DNA from: Bryobacterales bacterium
Lineage (GTDB): Bacteria; Acidobacteriota; Terriglobia; Bryobacterales; Bryobacteraceae
Reading direction: 5' to 3'
DNA: 35,841 nucleotides
Assembly (NCBI GenBank): GCA_016789905.1
Contig: JAEUQC010000144.1
Span: forward strand, 1-35,841
A model generated the notes under the pieces. It was not told where the DNA came from and searched no databases. It was given only the letters and a program-made list of their open reading frames with translations. Position numbers and translations under genes: made by a program. Positions 21,484 through 32,999 of the stretch are shown here, one piece after another; positions within the stretch are counted from its first letter, which is position 1; each line of letters starts with the position of its first letter.

Positions 21484-23889
21484 ATGCGCTTGTTAACAAT
21501 CCTTCTGTTCGCTTTCGCCGCGGTCCACGGCGCCACGATCGCCGAAAAGACGGCCGGACTTCGGAAGCTCAATGGATTTTACCCTCTTTATTGGGACGAA
21601 AAGGGCGGAAATCTGTTTCTGGAAATCGAGCGCATGGGAGAAGAGTTTCTTTTCTACACGTCGCTGGCGGCCGGGCTGGGTTCGAACGACATCGGGCTGG
21701 ACCGCAACCAGCTTGGCCAGGAGCGTCTGGTGCGATTTGAGCGTGTGGGCCCCAAAATCCTGCTGGTGGAGCGGAACCTGAAATTCCGCGCCATTTCCAA
21801 CGACGCCGCCGAGCGGCGCGCGGTGGAGGACGCATTCGCCGCCTCCACGCTTTGGGGCTTTCCGGTTGCCGCGGAAGAGGGAGCGAGCGTTCTGATTGAC
21901 CTGACGCCGTTCGTGCTCCGCGACGCGCACGGCGCCGCCGCGCAGATCCGCGAATCGAAGGAAGGCGTATATCGCGTGGACGGCTCCCGCTCCGCCGTCC
22001 ATCTCGATCGCACGCGCGCCTTTCCGGACAATACGGAGGTGGAAGTGTCGCTCACCTTCACCGGCGAACCGGCGGGCCGGTTCGTGAAGGAGGTGGCGCC
22101 GGACGCCGAATCCTTCACCCTGCGTGAACACTACTCGTTCGTCCGCTTGCCGGGCGGCGGGTACACGCCGCGCGCCTTCGACACGCGGTCGAGCTACATC
22201 TCCATGTCGTTTGCCGATTACGCCACTCCGCTCGGCCAACCGCTCCAGAAGCGCTACATTGTGCGCCACCGCCTGGCGAAGAAGGACCCAACCGCCGCCA
22301 GCAGCGAAGCCGAGAAACCTATCGTTTACTATCTGGACCCCGGCACGCCGGAGCCCATCCGCTCCGCCCTGCTGGACGGAGCGCGCTGGTGGGACCAAGC
22401 CTTCGCCGCCGCCGGCTACCGCAATGCGTTTCGCGTGGAAATGCTGCCCGCCGGCGCCGATCCGCTCGACATCCGGTTCAACATGATCCATTGGGTCCAC
22501 CGCTCCACGCGCGGCTGGTCCTATGGCGGGTCCATCATCGATCCGCGGACCGGCGAGATTTTAAAGGGGAATGTCACGCTCGGGTCTCTTCGCGTGCGGC
22601 AGGATTACATGATCGCCGAAGGGCTGCTAAGCCCCTATGAAACCGGGCGCCCGGCCAGCGCGGCCATGCGCGAAATGGCCCTGGCGCGTCTGCGGCAGTT
22701 GAGCGCGCATGAGGTCGGCCACACCCTCGGGCTGGCCCACAATTTCGCCGCCAGCGTGGCGGACCGGGCCTCGGTGATGGACTATCCCCACCCGCTCGCC
22801 AAACTCGCCGCCGATGGCTCCGTCGATCTCTCCGACGCCTACGCCGAAGGAATCGGGGAGTGGGACAAGGCGGCCATTGCCTTCGGCTATCAACACTTCC
22901 CGCCGGGAACCAACGAGCCCGCGGCGCTTGATAGAATTCTGCGCGCCGCGCACGGCAAGGGGCTGCGTTTCCTCTCCGACGATGAGGCGCGAGACCCGGC
23001 CAGTTCCAGCCCGGCGGCCCATCTGTGGGACAACGGCCGCAACGCCGTGGATGAACTGGAGCGGGTGCTGGCGGTCCGGCGGGCGGCGATTGCCCGGTTC
23101 TCCGCGGCTGCCATTCCGCCCGGCGCGCCCATGTCGGAACTGGCCAATACCCTTGTGCCGTTGTTTCTCATGCACCGCTACCAGACCGAGGCGGCGGCGA
23201 AGTCGATTGGCGGCGTGGACTTCAATTATGCGCTGCGCGGCGACGGCCAAAGCGTGACGGCCATTCTGCCGGCCGCCCAACAGCGGCGCGCCCTGGCGGC
23301 GGTATTGCGGACGCTCGATCCGGCCATGCTTGAGATCCCCGAACGGGTGTTGACGCAGGTGCCGCCGATTGCCTTTGGCTACCAGGAGACGCGGGAGCAG
23401 TTCAAGGGACGCGCCGGGCGGGTGTTTGACCCGGTGGCCGCCGCTGAAAGCGCCGCCGGGCACTCGCTCACGCTGCTGCTGGACGCCGGCCGCGCCGCGC
23501 GGCTGGATCAACTTCGCGCCCGCGACGCCAGCCTCCCCGGCTTCTCGGCTGTTCTCAACGGTCTGTTGGCCGCCACCTGGATGGCGGCCCCCCAGCCCGG
23601 CTTGCGCGGCGAGATTCAGAAGGCGGTGAACATGGCTGCGCTGCACCACCTGATGGCGCTGGCGGCCAACCCGGCGGCCGCCGCCGGTGTGCGGGCGCAG
23701 GCCTACGCCGCGCTAACCGATCTGCGCCGCCGCTTGCAGTCGCCGCGCCCCGCCGAACCCGGCTGGTCCGCCGTCTACGCCTTCGCCGCCGCGCAGGTAG
23801 AGCGGTTTCAGCGCGACCCCGCCGTGAACCCCATCCCCCGGCCGCTGGCGCCGCCGCCGGGCCAGCCCATCGGCTGCACGCTGGAATAG
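21484..23889 (+). CDS. Exported zinc metalloprotease (DUF5117/DUF4953 family)
   Basis: This 801-aa protein begins with a signal peptide (MRLLTILLFAFAAVHGA). An N-terminal DUF5117-like domain follows (LNGFYPLYWDEKGGNLFLEI, FLFYTSLAAGLGSNDIGLDR). The catalytic domain carries the metzincin-like zinc motif HEVGHTLGLAHNF, with ligands His409, His413 and His419 and the general base Glu410. A Met-turn candidate ASVMDYPHP lies about 20 residues downstream. This order fits the DUF5117-DUF4953 metalloproteases of Bacteroidetes and Acidobacteria. It probably cleaves peptides outside the cytoplasm. An upstream GTG (21466) would add six charged residues before the signal peptide and is disfavoured. The last 56 codons and the stop are duplicated immediately downstream. 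Confidence 0.93.
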   Translation: MRLLTILLFAFAAVHGATIAEKTAGLRKLNGFYPLYWDEKGGNLFLEIERMGEEFLFYTSLAAGLGSNDIGLDRNQLGQERLVRFERVGPKILLVERNLKFRAISNDAAERRAVEDAFAASTLWGFPVAAEEGASVLIDLTPFVLRDAHGAAAQIRESKEGVYRVDGSRSAVHLDRTRAFPDNTEVEVSLTFTGEPAGRFVKEVAPDAESFTLREHYSFVRLPGGGYTPRAFDTRSSYISMSFADYATPLGQPLQKRYIVRHRLAKKDPTAASSEAEKPIVYYLDPGTPEPIRSALLDGARWWDQAFAAAGYRNAFRVEMLPAGADPLDIRFNMIHWVHRSTRGWSYGGSIIDPRTGEILKGNVTLGSLRVRQDYMIAEGLLSPYETGRPASAAMREMALARLRQLSAHEVGHTLGLAHNFAASVADRASVMDYPHPLAKLAADGSVDLSDAYAEGIGEWDKAAIAFGYQHFPPGTNEPAALDRILRAAHGKGLRFLSDDEARDPASSSPAAHLWDNGRNAVDELERVLAVRRAAIARFSAAAIPPGAPMSELANTLVPLFLMHRYQTEAAAKSIGGVDFNYALRGDGQSVTAILPAAQQRRALAAVLRTLDPAMLEIPERVLTQVPPIAFGYQETREQFKGRAGRVFDPVAAAESAAGHSLTLLLDAGRAARLDQLRARDASLPGFSAVLNGLLAATWMAAPQPGLRGEIQKAVNMAALHHLMALAANPAAAAGVRAQAYAALTDLRRRLQSPRPAEPGWSAVYAFAAAQVERFQRDPAVNPIPRPLAPPPGQPIGCTLE

Positions 23890-24071
23890 CCGCGCACTGC
23901 GCCGTCGCTTGCCCGCGCTGCGCCTCTGCCAGCCCGGCTGTCCGGCCGTGTACGCCTTCGCCGCCGCGCAGGTGGAGCGGTTTCAGCGCGACCCCGCCGT
24001 CAACCCCATCCCCCGGCCGCTGGCGCCACCGCCGGGCCAGCCCATCGGCTGCACGCTGGAATAGCCGCGCC
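23722..24071 (+). repeat. 175-bp tandem duplication of the metalloprotease 3' end
   Basis: Copy 1 (23722-23896) is the end of the metalloprotease gene. Copy 2 (23897-24071) follows directly and aligns without gaps at an offset of 175 bases. In the last 38 codons the copies differ at only four positions, all third-codon and all synonymous. The first part is more diverged, though LRRRL and PG are kept. Copy 2 therefore looks like the 3' remnant of a second, formerly coding copy (pseudogene fragment) rather than a fresh slippage duplication. It fills the gap up to the stop of the patatin gene. Confidence 0.9.
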
Positions 24072-25034
24072 CTACGCCGCCAGCTTCCCAGCCAGCGCGT
24101 CCAGCGCCGCCGTGTTCTCGCGCACCATCTTTTCCCCCAGCAGCCGCAACTCCCGCACGTGCTTCCCGCTTGTCTCGTCCATCTGTTCGCTGCCGCGCTG
24201 CAGCGACGTCTGGAAGCGGTAATAGCTGCCCGCTGGCAGCAGTTGGTTCAGTTGGTAATTCACCGTTTCCGATACACCGTCCAGTACGATATCGAGCACC
24301 GGCTTAGCCCACCGCGCCAGCCCCCAGTGCCGCGCGTCGTCGTAGGCGATCCGCCGCGTCAACATCCCGGTTCCCAGCGAACACACCAGGTATTCGCTCG
24401 CCGCCGGGAACTGGGTTCGCGCCTCCACCAGCGCGCAGGCGGCCGGATTGTTGGCGAACACGCCGCCATCGATCAGTGCCCAGTAATCGCCGGCCCGCGC
24501 CGCCTCCAGCCGCGCCGGCTCAAAGTAGGTGGGCGCTGCTGATGTTGCCCGCGCCACCTGCCACATCGGAAAGTCGTGCGTGGGCTGTTGCCGCGCCGCT
24601 TCGCTCTTGAAGAAGAACGGAACCCGGCGTTCAATCTCGTAGCTCGGCACAATCAGGCTCGTCAGCGAGTCCTTCAGCCGGGTTTCGCCGAAGTACCGTC
24701 GCAGCACCTCGTCCACGCCGCTTGACGGGTACTTCTGGTCCCCCATCGCGCCCAATGACTTCAATTTGTGCCAGAACGTACTGGCGAAAATGCGGTGGCC
24801 CTCACGCTCATAGAGCGCCGCCATTGCCTCGGCGGAGTAGGCCGGCGCGCCTGTTTCGTCCGGCCGCGTCAATCCCAGCGCCAGGATGCCGCCGGTGGAG
24901 GTACCGGCGACGATGTCGAACAGTTTGGACACCGGCTGGCCGGTTTTGCGCTCGAGCCACGCGAGCAGCATGGCGGGCAGAATCCCTCGGATTCCACCGC
25001 CGTCAATTGACAGAATGCGAACAGTTTGGCCCAT
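24072..25034 (-). CDS. Patatin-like phospholipase
   Basis: This 320-aa cytoplasmic acyl hydrolase has all the patatin elements. The oxyanion loop is DGGGIRG (residues 11-17), the nucleophile Ser46 is in GTSTG, and the catalytic Asp189 is in DGG. Family features around them include FFFKSEAARQQ, ATSAAPTYFEPA and GVFANNPA. The likely reaction is hydrolysis of acyl chains from membrane lipids. ATG 25034 puts the first strand at residue 5; a GTG at 25046 is in frame but lies within a hairpin. No nucleotide cyclase or other CBASS gene adjoins it, so there is no sign of a CapV-type defence role. The gene has an unusual structured leader. Confidence 0.93.
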   Translation of the reverse strand: MGQTVRILSIDGGGIRGILPAMLLAWLERKTGQPVSKLFDIVAGTSTGGILALGLTRPDETGAPAYSAEAMAALYEREGHRIFASTFWHKLKSLGAMGDQKYPSSGVDEVLRRYFGETRLKDSLTSLIVPSYEIERRVPFFFKSEAARQQPTHDFPMWQVARATSAAPTYFEPARLEAARAGDYWALIDGGVFANNPAACALVEARTQFPAASEYLVCSLGTGMLTRRIAYDDARHWGLARWAKPVLDIVLDGVSETVNYQLNQLLPAGSYYRFQTSLQRGSEQMDETSGKHVRELRLLGEKMVRENTAALDALAGKLAA

Positions 25035-25043
25035 AAATGCGAA

Positions 25044-25063
25044 CACCCGCCGGATGGCGGGTG
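25044..25063 (-). promoter_or_regulatory. Hairpin between ribosome-binding site and patatin start
   Basis: CACCCGCC and GGCGGGTG form a perfect 8-bp stem with a 4-base loop, ending 9 bases before ATG 25034. No Shine-Dalgarno sequence lies between hairpin and ATG. AAGGAG lies just upstream of the hairpin and would come within reach of the ATG only if the hairpin is folded. It could control translation, perhaps by temperature or a bound factor. Confidence 0.5.
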
Positions 25064-25131
25064 CGGTCTCCTTTTTGATTCGTGTGCGGCATCGGCCCGT
25101 AGGCCCGCGCCCGCACTCGCGGCTGCAATAG

Positions 25132-25156
25132 AAAAGCCTCCCGGCGAAAGGGAGGC
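25132..25156 (-). terminator. Rho-independent terminator-like hairpin
   Basis: On the minus strand GCCTCCC and GGGAGGC form a 7-bp stem with a 7-base loop, followed by TTTT. It lies about 130 bases after the stop of the large hybrid kinase and about 100 bases before the patatin start. It may end the kinase transcript or act as an attenuator in the patatin leader. Confidence 0.6.
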
Positions 25157-25157
25157 A

Positions 25158-25183
25158 GGTGTCTCGGAGCGCTACACCGCTCC
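25158..25183 (-). ncRNA. Pseudoknot-capable RNA element before the terminator
   Basis: On the minus strand GGAGC and GCTCC form a stem whose loop contains GGTGT, and ACACC follows 3 bases after the stem, so the loop can pair with it as an H-type pseudoknot. The element directly precedes the terminator-like hairpin. This arrangement resembles a riboswitch or attenuator, but I do not recognise a known class. A functional RNA is an inference. Confidence 0.4.
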
Positions 25184-25210
25184 TACATTCACTCTAGCAT
25201 TCGAAGTCAA
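25182..25210 (-). promoter_or_regulatory. Possible promoter upstream of the patatin gene
   Basis: TTGACT and TGTAGG are separated by 17 bases on the minus strand. The -35 is good and the -10 poor. A start about 7 bases downstream would fall inside the pseudoknot element, so this promoter and a complete pseudoknot RNA are not compatible on the same transcript. The rest of the 25064-25288 gap holds another possible stem (GTGCGG/CCGCAC) and no gene. Confidence 0.25.
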
Positions 25211-25288
25211 GCGTTCCGGGGTGCGTAGGGCGCGGCGCAGCGTGTATGTTGTTGATTACAAGAAGCAAAAATTTTCCGGTTTCGCTTG

Positions 25289-28200
25289 TCACCGGGAACT
25301 GGGGCTAGGCGATAACGCGGGTGCGGAGGCGGGCGGCTGGCTGGGATTCCAACGCGCCAGCGCCGCCGCCAGAGCTGTCAGCATCAGCGGTTTGCTCAGA
25401 AAATCGTTCATCCCGGCGTCCAGGCATCGCTGCCGGTCTTCCTCCATCGCGCTCGCAGTTAGGGCAATCACCGGCAGGTGTTTGTATTCTCCGCCCCAGG
25501 CTCGAATCGCCCGGGTCGCCTCGTAGCCGTCCATTTCCGGCATCTGGCAGTCCATCAACACCAGATCCACACTGGCCGCTTCCAGTGTGCGCAGCGCCTC
25601 CCGCCCGTGGTTGGCCACCACCACTGAGCAACCCAGCCGGGTCAGCATTTTTTGCGAGATCAACTGATTGGTCTGGTTGTCCTCCACTAGCAGCACGGTG
25701 AGTCCCGTTCCGGCTTCCAACACTGGCGCCGGCCCCGCGCTGGGCTCCACGTCTCCGGCCGGCGCCACCTCGTAGGGCAACATCACATGGAACGTTGAGC
25801 CTCTCCCCAACTCACTTTCTACTGTCACCGACCCGCCCATCGCGTCCACAAACCGCTTCACAATCGATAGTCCCAGCCCGCTGCCGCCGTAGCGCCGCGT
25901 GGTGGAAGAATCCGCCTGCACGAATGGCTCGAAGAGCCCCGGCAATGCTTGCGCCGGGATTCCCGCCCCGGTGTCTTCCACATGAAAGTGGATCATGCCG
26001 CGCTCCGGCACGGTGGAAACACACAGGCGAACCTCCCCAACGCTGGTGAACTTCACCGCGTTACCCAGCAGGTTCAGCAGCACTTGCCGTATGCGTTGCG
26101 GGTCGCACAGAATGTACTCCGGCAAGTCCGGCGCCGGCCGGTAGGTTAACGCCACTCCCTTTGTCTCGCCTTTCGGACGGAATAGCGTCACCAAGGATTC
26201 GCCCAGCGTAGGCAGATGCACCGGCGTGCGCTCCAGCGTCAGTTTTCCAGCCTCCACCTTCGCCAGGCTTAGGATATCGTCCACGATTCCCACCAGGTCT
26301 TCACCCGACTGTCGAATCACAGAGACCAGTTTCTTTTGCTCCCGGCTGAGCGGAGATTCGTCCAAAATCTGCACCGCTCCCAATACGCCATTCATCGGCG
26401 TCCGGATTTCGTGGCTCATCGTGGCCAGAAACTCGCTCTTGGCACGGTTGGCCGATTCGGCGGCATGTGTCGCTTGCGCCAGGTTGGCGGTCCTCTCCTC
26501 CACCCGCTCCTCCAGCCAGCGCGTCCGGTCCAGCAACTGCTTCTGCCGATTCCAGATCCACAGACCGAGACCGGAAACCAGCGACAACAGCCCTAGCAGC
26601 CGAACCCATGCACGTTCGTGAAACGCCGGTTCCATCACGAGCGCGGCGCGCAACTCCTCGCCGTTCCATTCGCCGCCCTGGCTCGAGGTTTGAACCACAA
26701 ACTGGTACCTGCCCGGGGGCAGTGAGGTGTACTGCTGGGTTCTCGATTCATTGCACGCCTTCCAGCCCGGATCGAACCCCTCCAGTTTCACGCGGCAGAA
26801 GTCGCCGCCCAATGGGTCCAGGCGCAGGGTCTGGAACAGGAACTCCACCGTCTTACCGCCAGGCGGAATCACCAGCGGCTCGTTCAAGTCGCGCCTGGCT
26901 CCATCGGCCATCATCTGAAGCAGCGCGGGTTTAGGCGCGCGAGGCGTCCGCTCGAAATCGGCTGGTTGCGCCGACACCAGACCCAGCAGGCCGGGAAACC
27001 AGATCCGTCCATCGGGGCTGGTGGCGCCGGTGGACGACGTGACGAGGCCGAAGTTCGTTGTCGGCAACGCCTGCGCTTCCCCGAAGCGCTCTACCAAAAA
27101 CTCTTCCGGCGGGCCGCCCGCGGCGGCCGCCAGCCCCTTGGCGCGCGAAAAGCGCACCAATCCTTGCCGCGTCCCGCACCAAAGTTTCCCAAATTGATCT
27201 TCGCCGATATGGAAAATCTGATCGCCGAACAACAACGGTTGCTTTGTCAGGAACCGGCGCTCCGAAGGCGAATAGATCTCGACGCCATCCGTCGTGCCGA
27301 TCCACAACAGGCCCGCCTTGTCGCTCATCAGGCTGTACCAGGCCCGGGCCCGTGCCGGGTCGCCATTCGCGGCGGGACGGTAGGCGCCGTCTTCCAACGA
27401 ATGGAGTCCCCCGAACTGCGCTAATCCCCAGATGCGGCCGTCCCGGTCCTGCGTCCATTGCCGGATTCGCGTTGGCCCCGCAATCTCTTCGGCCATCCAC
27501 TCCCGCGCCCCGTTCACGCGACGCAACCGGTAGTTGATCGTGCTGTTCGAATACAGTAGTGTGGCGTCATCGGCCCGAAAGAGCGCTGCCAACCCGCGAT
27601 ACTGAATTTCGCCGCGAACCGGCAGTGCCCGGGCCACGCCGCCATCGACGTGAAAAATCCCGCGTGCGGTCGCAGCCAGCACGCCGCCCGAGGGATGCCC
27701 CAGCAGCGCTTGTGTTTCCGCCACTGCCGCCAACGCCGGTTCCGGCAACACCCGGCCGTCCACAATCCGCACCAAGCCCGATTCCCGCGTACTGCCCCAG
27801 ATGTGCCCATTTTTGTCCGTGGTCACGCCCGTAAAGTGACTTTCAGGTGTGCCCTCTCTCCGTGTGAATACCTGAAAGATGGGATGGCTAAGACGATACA
27901 GGTTACCCCAGCGGCCCGCCAGCCACATGTTTCCCTGCGGATCTTCTTCTATGGTGGAGATCATCTCCTCGTGTTCAACGCCCAGGGGTATGATTTCCGC
28001 CCGGTCCCCGCACATGCGCCCCGCCGCCTGCGATAGCCCCAGCCATAAGCAGCCAAAGCGGTCCTCATGCAATGCCAGAACCTGTTGCCGCGGAATCTTC
28101 CCCGGCACTGGGATCCGCTGAACCGCGCCTTCCTTCCACCGGAACAGTCCGATATTGCTCCCAATCCAAATCGAGCCGTCACGGGTTGCCAACAGCCGGA

Positions 28201-28942
28201 ACGCCGTCGCTCCGGTTACCCCGGCCCACTTCGCCCGGGGAACCCATGTCGCCCCCCCAGTTGACAGCGAATAAAGTTGCCCATCGTCCACCACCGCCCA
28301 TAACGTGCCGTCCGCCGCCCGGCTTGTCTGCTGAATCCGGAATCCCGCCGGCGCGGAGAGTAATGGCCGTTCCACCGAAGCGTTGGCCGCGGGCGGTGTC
28401 AGTTCCAGTCTGCCGCCTTCTCCAATGTCGATCAAACTCACCCCAGACCGCCGAACGACTTCGATTCTGCCCCCCCCAGGAAGATTCCGCAGTCCAATAA
28501 CCGCCGCATAATCCCGGTTGATCGCCGGCGATTCTATTCCAATCGTGCGAAAATTCGTGAACCCGCCGAACCGGTCGCGGCGCAGTTGGAATACGCACCC
28601 GCTACCTGCCCCGGTCCAAATGCTCCCGTCCTGCCCCAAAACCAGTGACCCTAGTGTACTGCTCGAACAACTCCCCGTTCCCTTGGCCCGGAACATGTCC
28701 CCCAACCGGTAGACCTGCGCCTGCTGTCCGTCGAAACGTACTAATCCATGGTTCGACGCCATCCAAACGTAGCCATCCCCTGGCGCCAGCAGTCCAGCGA
28801 AAGTCTCTTCGGGGATTCCGTTCTGCACCCCCCAGTGGCCGATGGTCAGTTTTGACAATGCCTCGCCAGGCTCGATGGCCAACCCCGCCATCGAGGCGGC
28901 CAGCAACACGCCGATCGGTATGCTGGGTCGCAGCGCAGCCAT
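25289..28942 (-). CDS. Hybrid histidine kinase with beta-propeller sensor (two-component regulator propeller type)
   Basis: The protein is about 1217 aa. A signal peptide (MAALRPSIPIGVLLAASMAGLA) leads into a long periplasmic beta-propeller. Repeats such as GYVWMASNHGLVRFDG, GSIWIGSNIGLFRWKEG and GHIWGSTRESGLVRI show the W-x-G/A-T/S pattern of Reg_prop. A Y_Y_Y-like domain follows (LEGFDPGWKACNESRTQQY, SLPPGRYQF). One membrane helix comes next (LLGLLSLVSGLGLWIW). The inside part has HisKA with His844 (TMSHEIRTPMNG), an ATPase domain (NLLGNAVKFTS, DTGAGIP, GGSGLGLSIV) and a receiver with Asp1131 (LVLMDCQMPEMDG). Unlike classic HTCS proteins there is no C-terminal AraC domain. Related propeller sensors often detect polysaccharide fragments. 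The start ATG 28942 gives the signal peptide but has no clear ribosome-binding site. The 28943-29085 gap is A/T-richer than its surroundings and probably holds its promoter. Confidence 0.93.
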   Translation of the reverse strand: MAALRPSIPIGVLLAASMAGLAIEPGEALSKLTIGHWGVQNGIPEETFAGLLAPGDGYVWMASNHGLVRFDGQQAQVYRLGDMFRAKGTGSCSSSTLGSLVLGQDGSIWTGAGSGCVFQLRRDRFGGFTNFRTIGIESPAINRDYAAVIGLRNLPGGGRIEVVRRSGVSLIDIGEGGRLELTPPAANASVERPLLSAPAGFRIQQTSRAADGTLWAVVDDGQLYSLSTGGATWVPRAKWAGVTGATAFRLLATRDGSIWIGSNIGLFRWKEGAVQRIPVPGKIPRQQVLALHEDRFGCLWLGLSQAAGRMCGDRAEIIPLGVEHEEMISTIEEDPQGNMWLAGRWGNLYRLSHPIFQVFTRREGTPESHFTGVTTDKNGHIWGSTRESGLVRIVDGRVLPEPALAAVAETQALLGHPSGGVLAATARGIFHVDGGVARALPVRGEIQYRGLAALFRADDATLLYSNSTINYRLRRVNGAREWMAEEIAGPTRIRQWTQDRDGRIWGLAQFGGLHSLEDGAYRPAANGDPARARAWYSLMSDKAGLLWIGTTDGVEIYSPSERRFLTKQPLLFGDQIFHIGEDQFGKLWCGTRQGLVRFSRAKGLAAAAGGPPEEFLVERFGEAQALPTTNFGLVTSSTGATSPDGRIWFPGLLGLVSAQPADFERTPRAPKPALLQMMADGARRDLNEPLVIPPGGKTVEFLFQTLRLDPLGGDFCRVKLEGFDPGWKACNESRTQQYTSLPPGRYQFVVQTSSQGGEWNGEELRAALVMEPAFHERAWVRLLGLLSLVSGLGLWIWNRQKQLLDRTRWLEERVEERTANLAQATHAAESANRAKSEFLATMSHEIRTPMNGVLGAVQILDESPLSREQKKLVSVIRQSGEDLVGIVDDILSLAKVEAGKLTLERTPVHLPTLGESLVTLFRPKGETKGVALTYRPAPDLPEYILCDPQRIRQVLLNLLGNAVKFTSVGEVRLCVSTVPERGMIHFHVEDTGAGIPAQALPGLFEPFVQADSSTTRRYGGSGLGLSIVKRFVDAMGGSVTVESELGRGSTFHVMLPYEVAPAGDVEPSAGPAPVLEAGTGLTVLLVEDNQTNQLISQKMLTRLGCSVVVANHGREALRTLEAASVDLVLMDCQMPEMDGYEATRAIRAWGGEYKHLPVIALTASAMEEDRQRCLDAGMNDFLSKPLMLTALAAALARWNPSQPPASAPALSPSPSSR

Positions 28943-29085
28943 ATGCCGGGTTGTTATCACTCTCCGCAAACCACTCCTATCGTGCGTATCGGCTAAACCA
29001 AAACCAGAATTACCATAAATAGCCAACTAAGCGACGAAAAAGAGAGATATTCCCCGGCCGAAATACGTTACTGCATTCGCATGTT

Positions 29086-30149
29086 TTAACGCAGGTGGGT
29101 GCCGATCCAGTTGTAGGCCGCGAACCGGACCGGGTTCGGGAAATCGTGATCGCTGTCCGGGTGCTCCACGCGAATGTTCCCCTCGGCGCCGTATAGCTTG
29201 TATACCTGCCGTGCCGCTGCGTGTATGCGGTCCACGCTCGCGTGCTGGAAATTGGCGTCCTTCAACGGCGCATTTACAAACAGCGCCCGCGGCGCCAGCG
29301 CCGCGATCAACTCGTAAAAATCGAACGGCACATCTCGCGGCGCCTTCAGGTACTCCGCCAGCCGCATCATGTACCGTTCCTGCACCCAGCCCTTGATGTT
29401 GCCGCCATAGTAGTCAAGGAACGAATCGAACCCGCAACTGGAAACGATTACTTTGATGCGCTCGTCGTGCACTGCCGTAAAGATCGCGTTATGCCCGCCC
29501 AGCGAATGCCCAATGGCGCCGTAGCTCCCCTTGCGCACCTCCTTCATCCCATCCAGGATGTCCAGCGCGCGCATGTTGTCCCAAATCGCCTTCATCGTGC
29601 CGCTCACGTAGCCCAGCTTCTTCAGGTCGGGCTGATAGTTCGCCAACTGTACGTAGCTCGGCGAAATCGTCACGTAGCCGCGTTCGGCCAATTCCGCCGC
29701 GTACTGCCGGTGCGGCCGTCCGCCAAGCCCCACCACCACCTTGTACCCGTCCGTGTTGTCCGTCGGGTGCAGGCAAAGCACCGCGCTCGCCTTCTTTCCG
29801 GCGCGCGCCGATTTCGGAATGCACAAATAGGCCGTGGTCCGCGAGTCCGGCTCGGAGGAATAGCTGATCGCCCTCCGGACATACGTGTCCATATCGGTTT
29901 CTTCGTCCACCGTCACCTGCAGCGGACACCGCTTCTCCTTGCCCGGAACCGGCCCGGTCACCTGCAACATGCCGTCAATGGCTTCCCGCTTTCGCACTTC
30001 CCAATCGCGGCTCGATTCGCCTATCCGCACCTGCCCGTTTTCCCGAAACTGCAGCAGGTTGCTCCGGCTTAACCCGCGAATCGCGGGAACATCGTTCACC
30101 GGCTGTCCGGCGGCAGCCATCGGCAACGCGGCTAGGAAATGGCGGCGCT

Positions 30150-30153
<4 letters not shown>
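29086..30153 (-). CDS. Tat-exported alpha/beta hydrolase (dienelactone hydrolase-like)
   Basis: The 355-aa protein starts MKRRHFLAALPMAAAG, a twin-arginine-like signal. The alpha/beta-hydrolase fold is visible: a strand SAVLCLHPTDN (about 123-133), the nucleophile Ser217 in GHSLGG, and a C-terminal His candidate in HPDSDHDFPNP. The cap region and the PRALFVNAPLKDANF strand resemble the dienelactone hydrolase / acetyl-xylan-esterase-like group. The substrate is unknown; an ester or lactone is likely. ATG 30153 overlaps the gcvP stop as ATGA, so it is translated from the gcvP message and probably shares control by the glycine riboswitch. Confidence 0.9.
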
Positions 30154-32978
<2,825 letters not shown>

Positions 32979-32999
32979 GCGGGTTCCTTGTCTGCCCGC
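32979..32999 (-). promoter_or_regulatory. Expression-platform hairpin holding the gcvP ribosome-binding site
   Basis: GCGGG and CCCGC form a 5-bp stem whose 11-base loop contains AAGGAA, and the ATG follows at once. GCGGGC (32994-32999, minus) could alternatively pair with GCCCGC (33034-33039, minus) inside the second aptamer. Two exclusive helices are therefore available, as expected of a translational switch. Confidence 0.5.

Noticed and set aside
24072..25034. Patatin as a CapV effector of a CBASS defence system
   Set aside because: No nucleotidyltransferase, Cap2/Cap3 or other defence gene is adjacent; the neighbours are a metalloprotease and a histidine kinase.
25044..25075. Plus-strand terminator formed by the CACCCGCC hairpin and the following CTTTTT
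   Set aside because: The T-run starts about 8 bases after the stem and no plus-strand gene ends here. The minus-strand reading as the patatin leader fits better.
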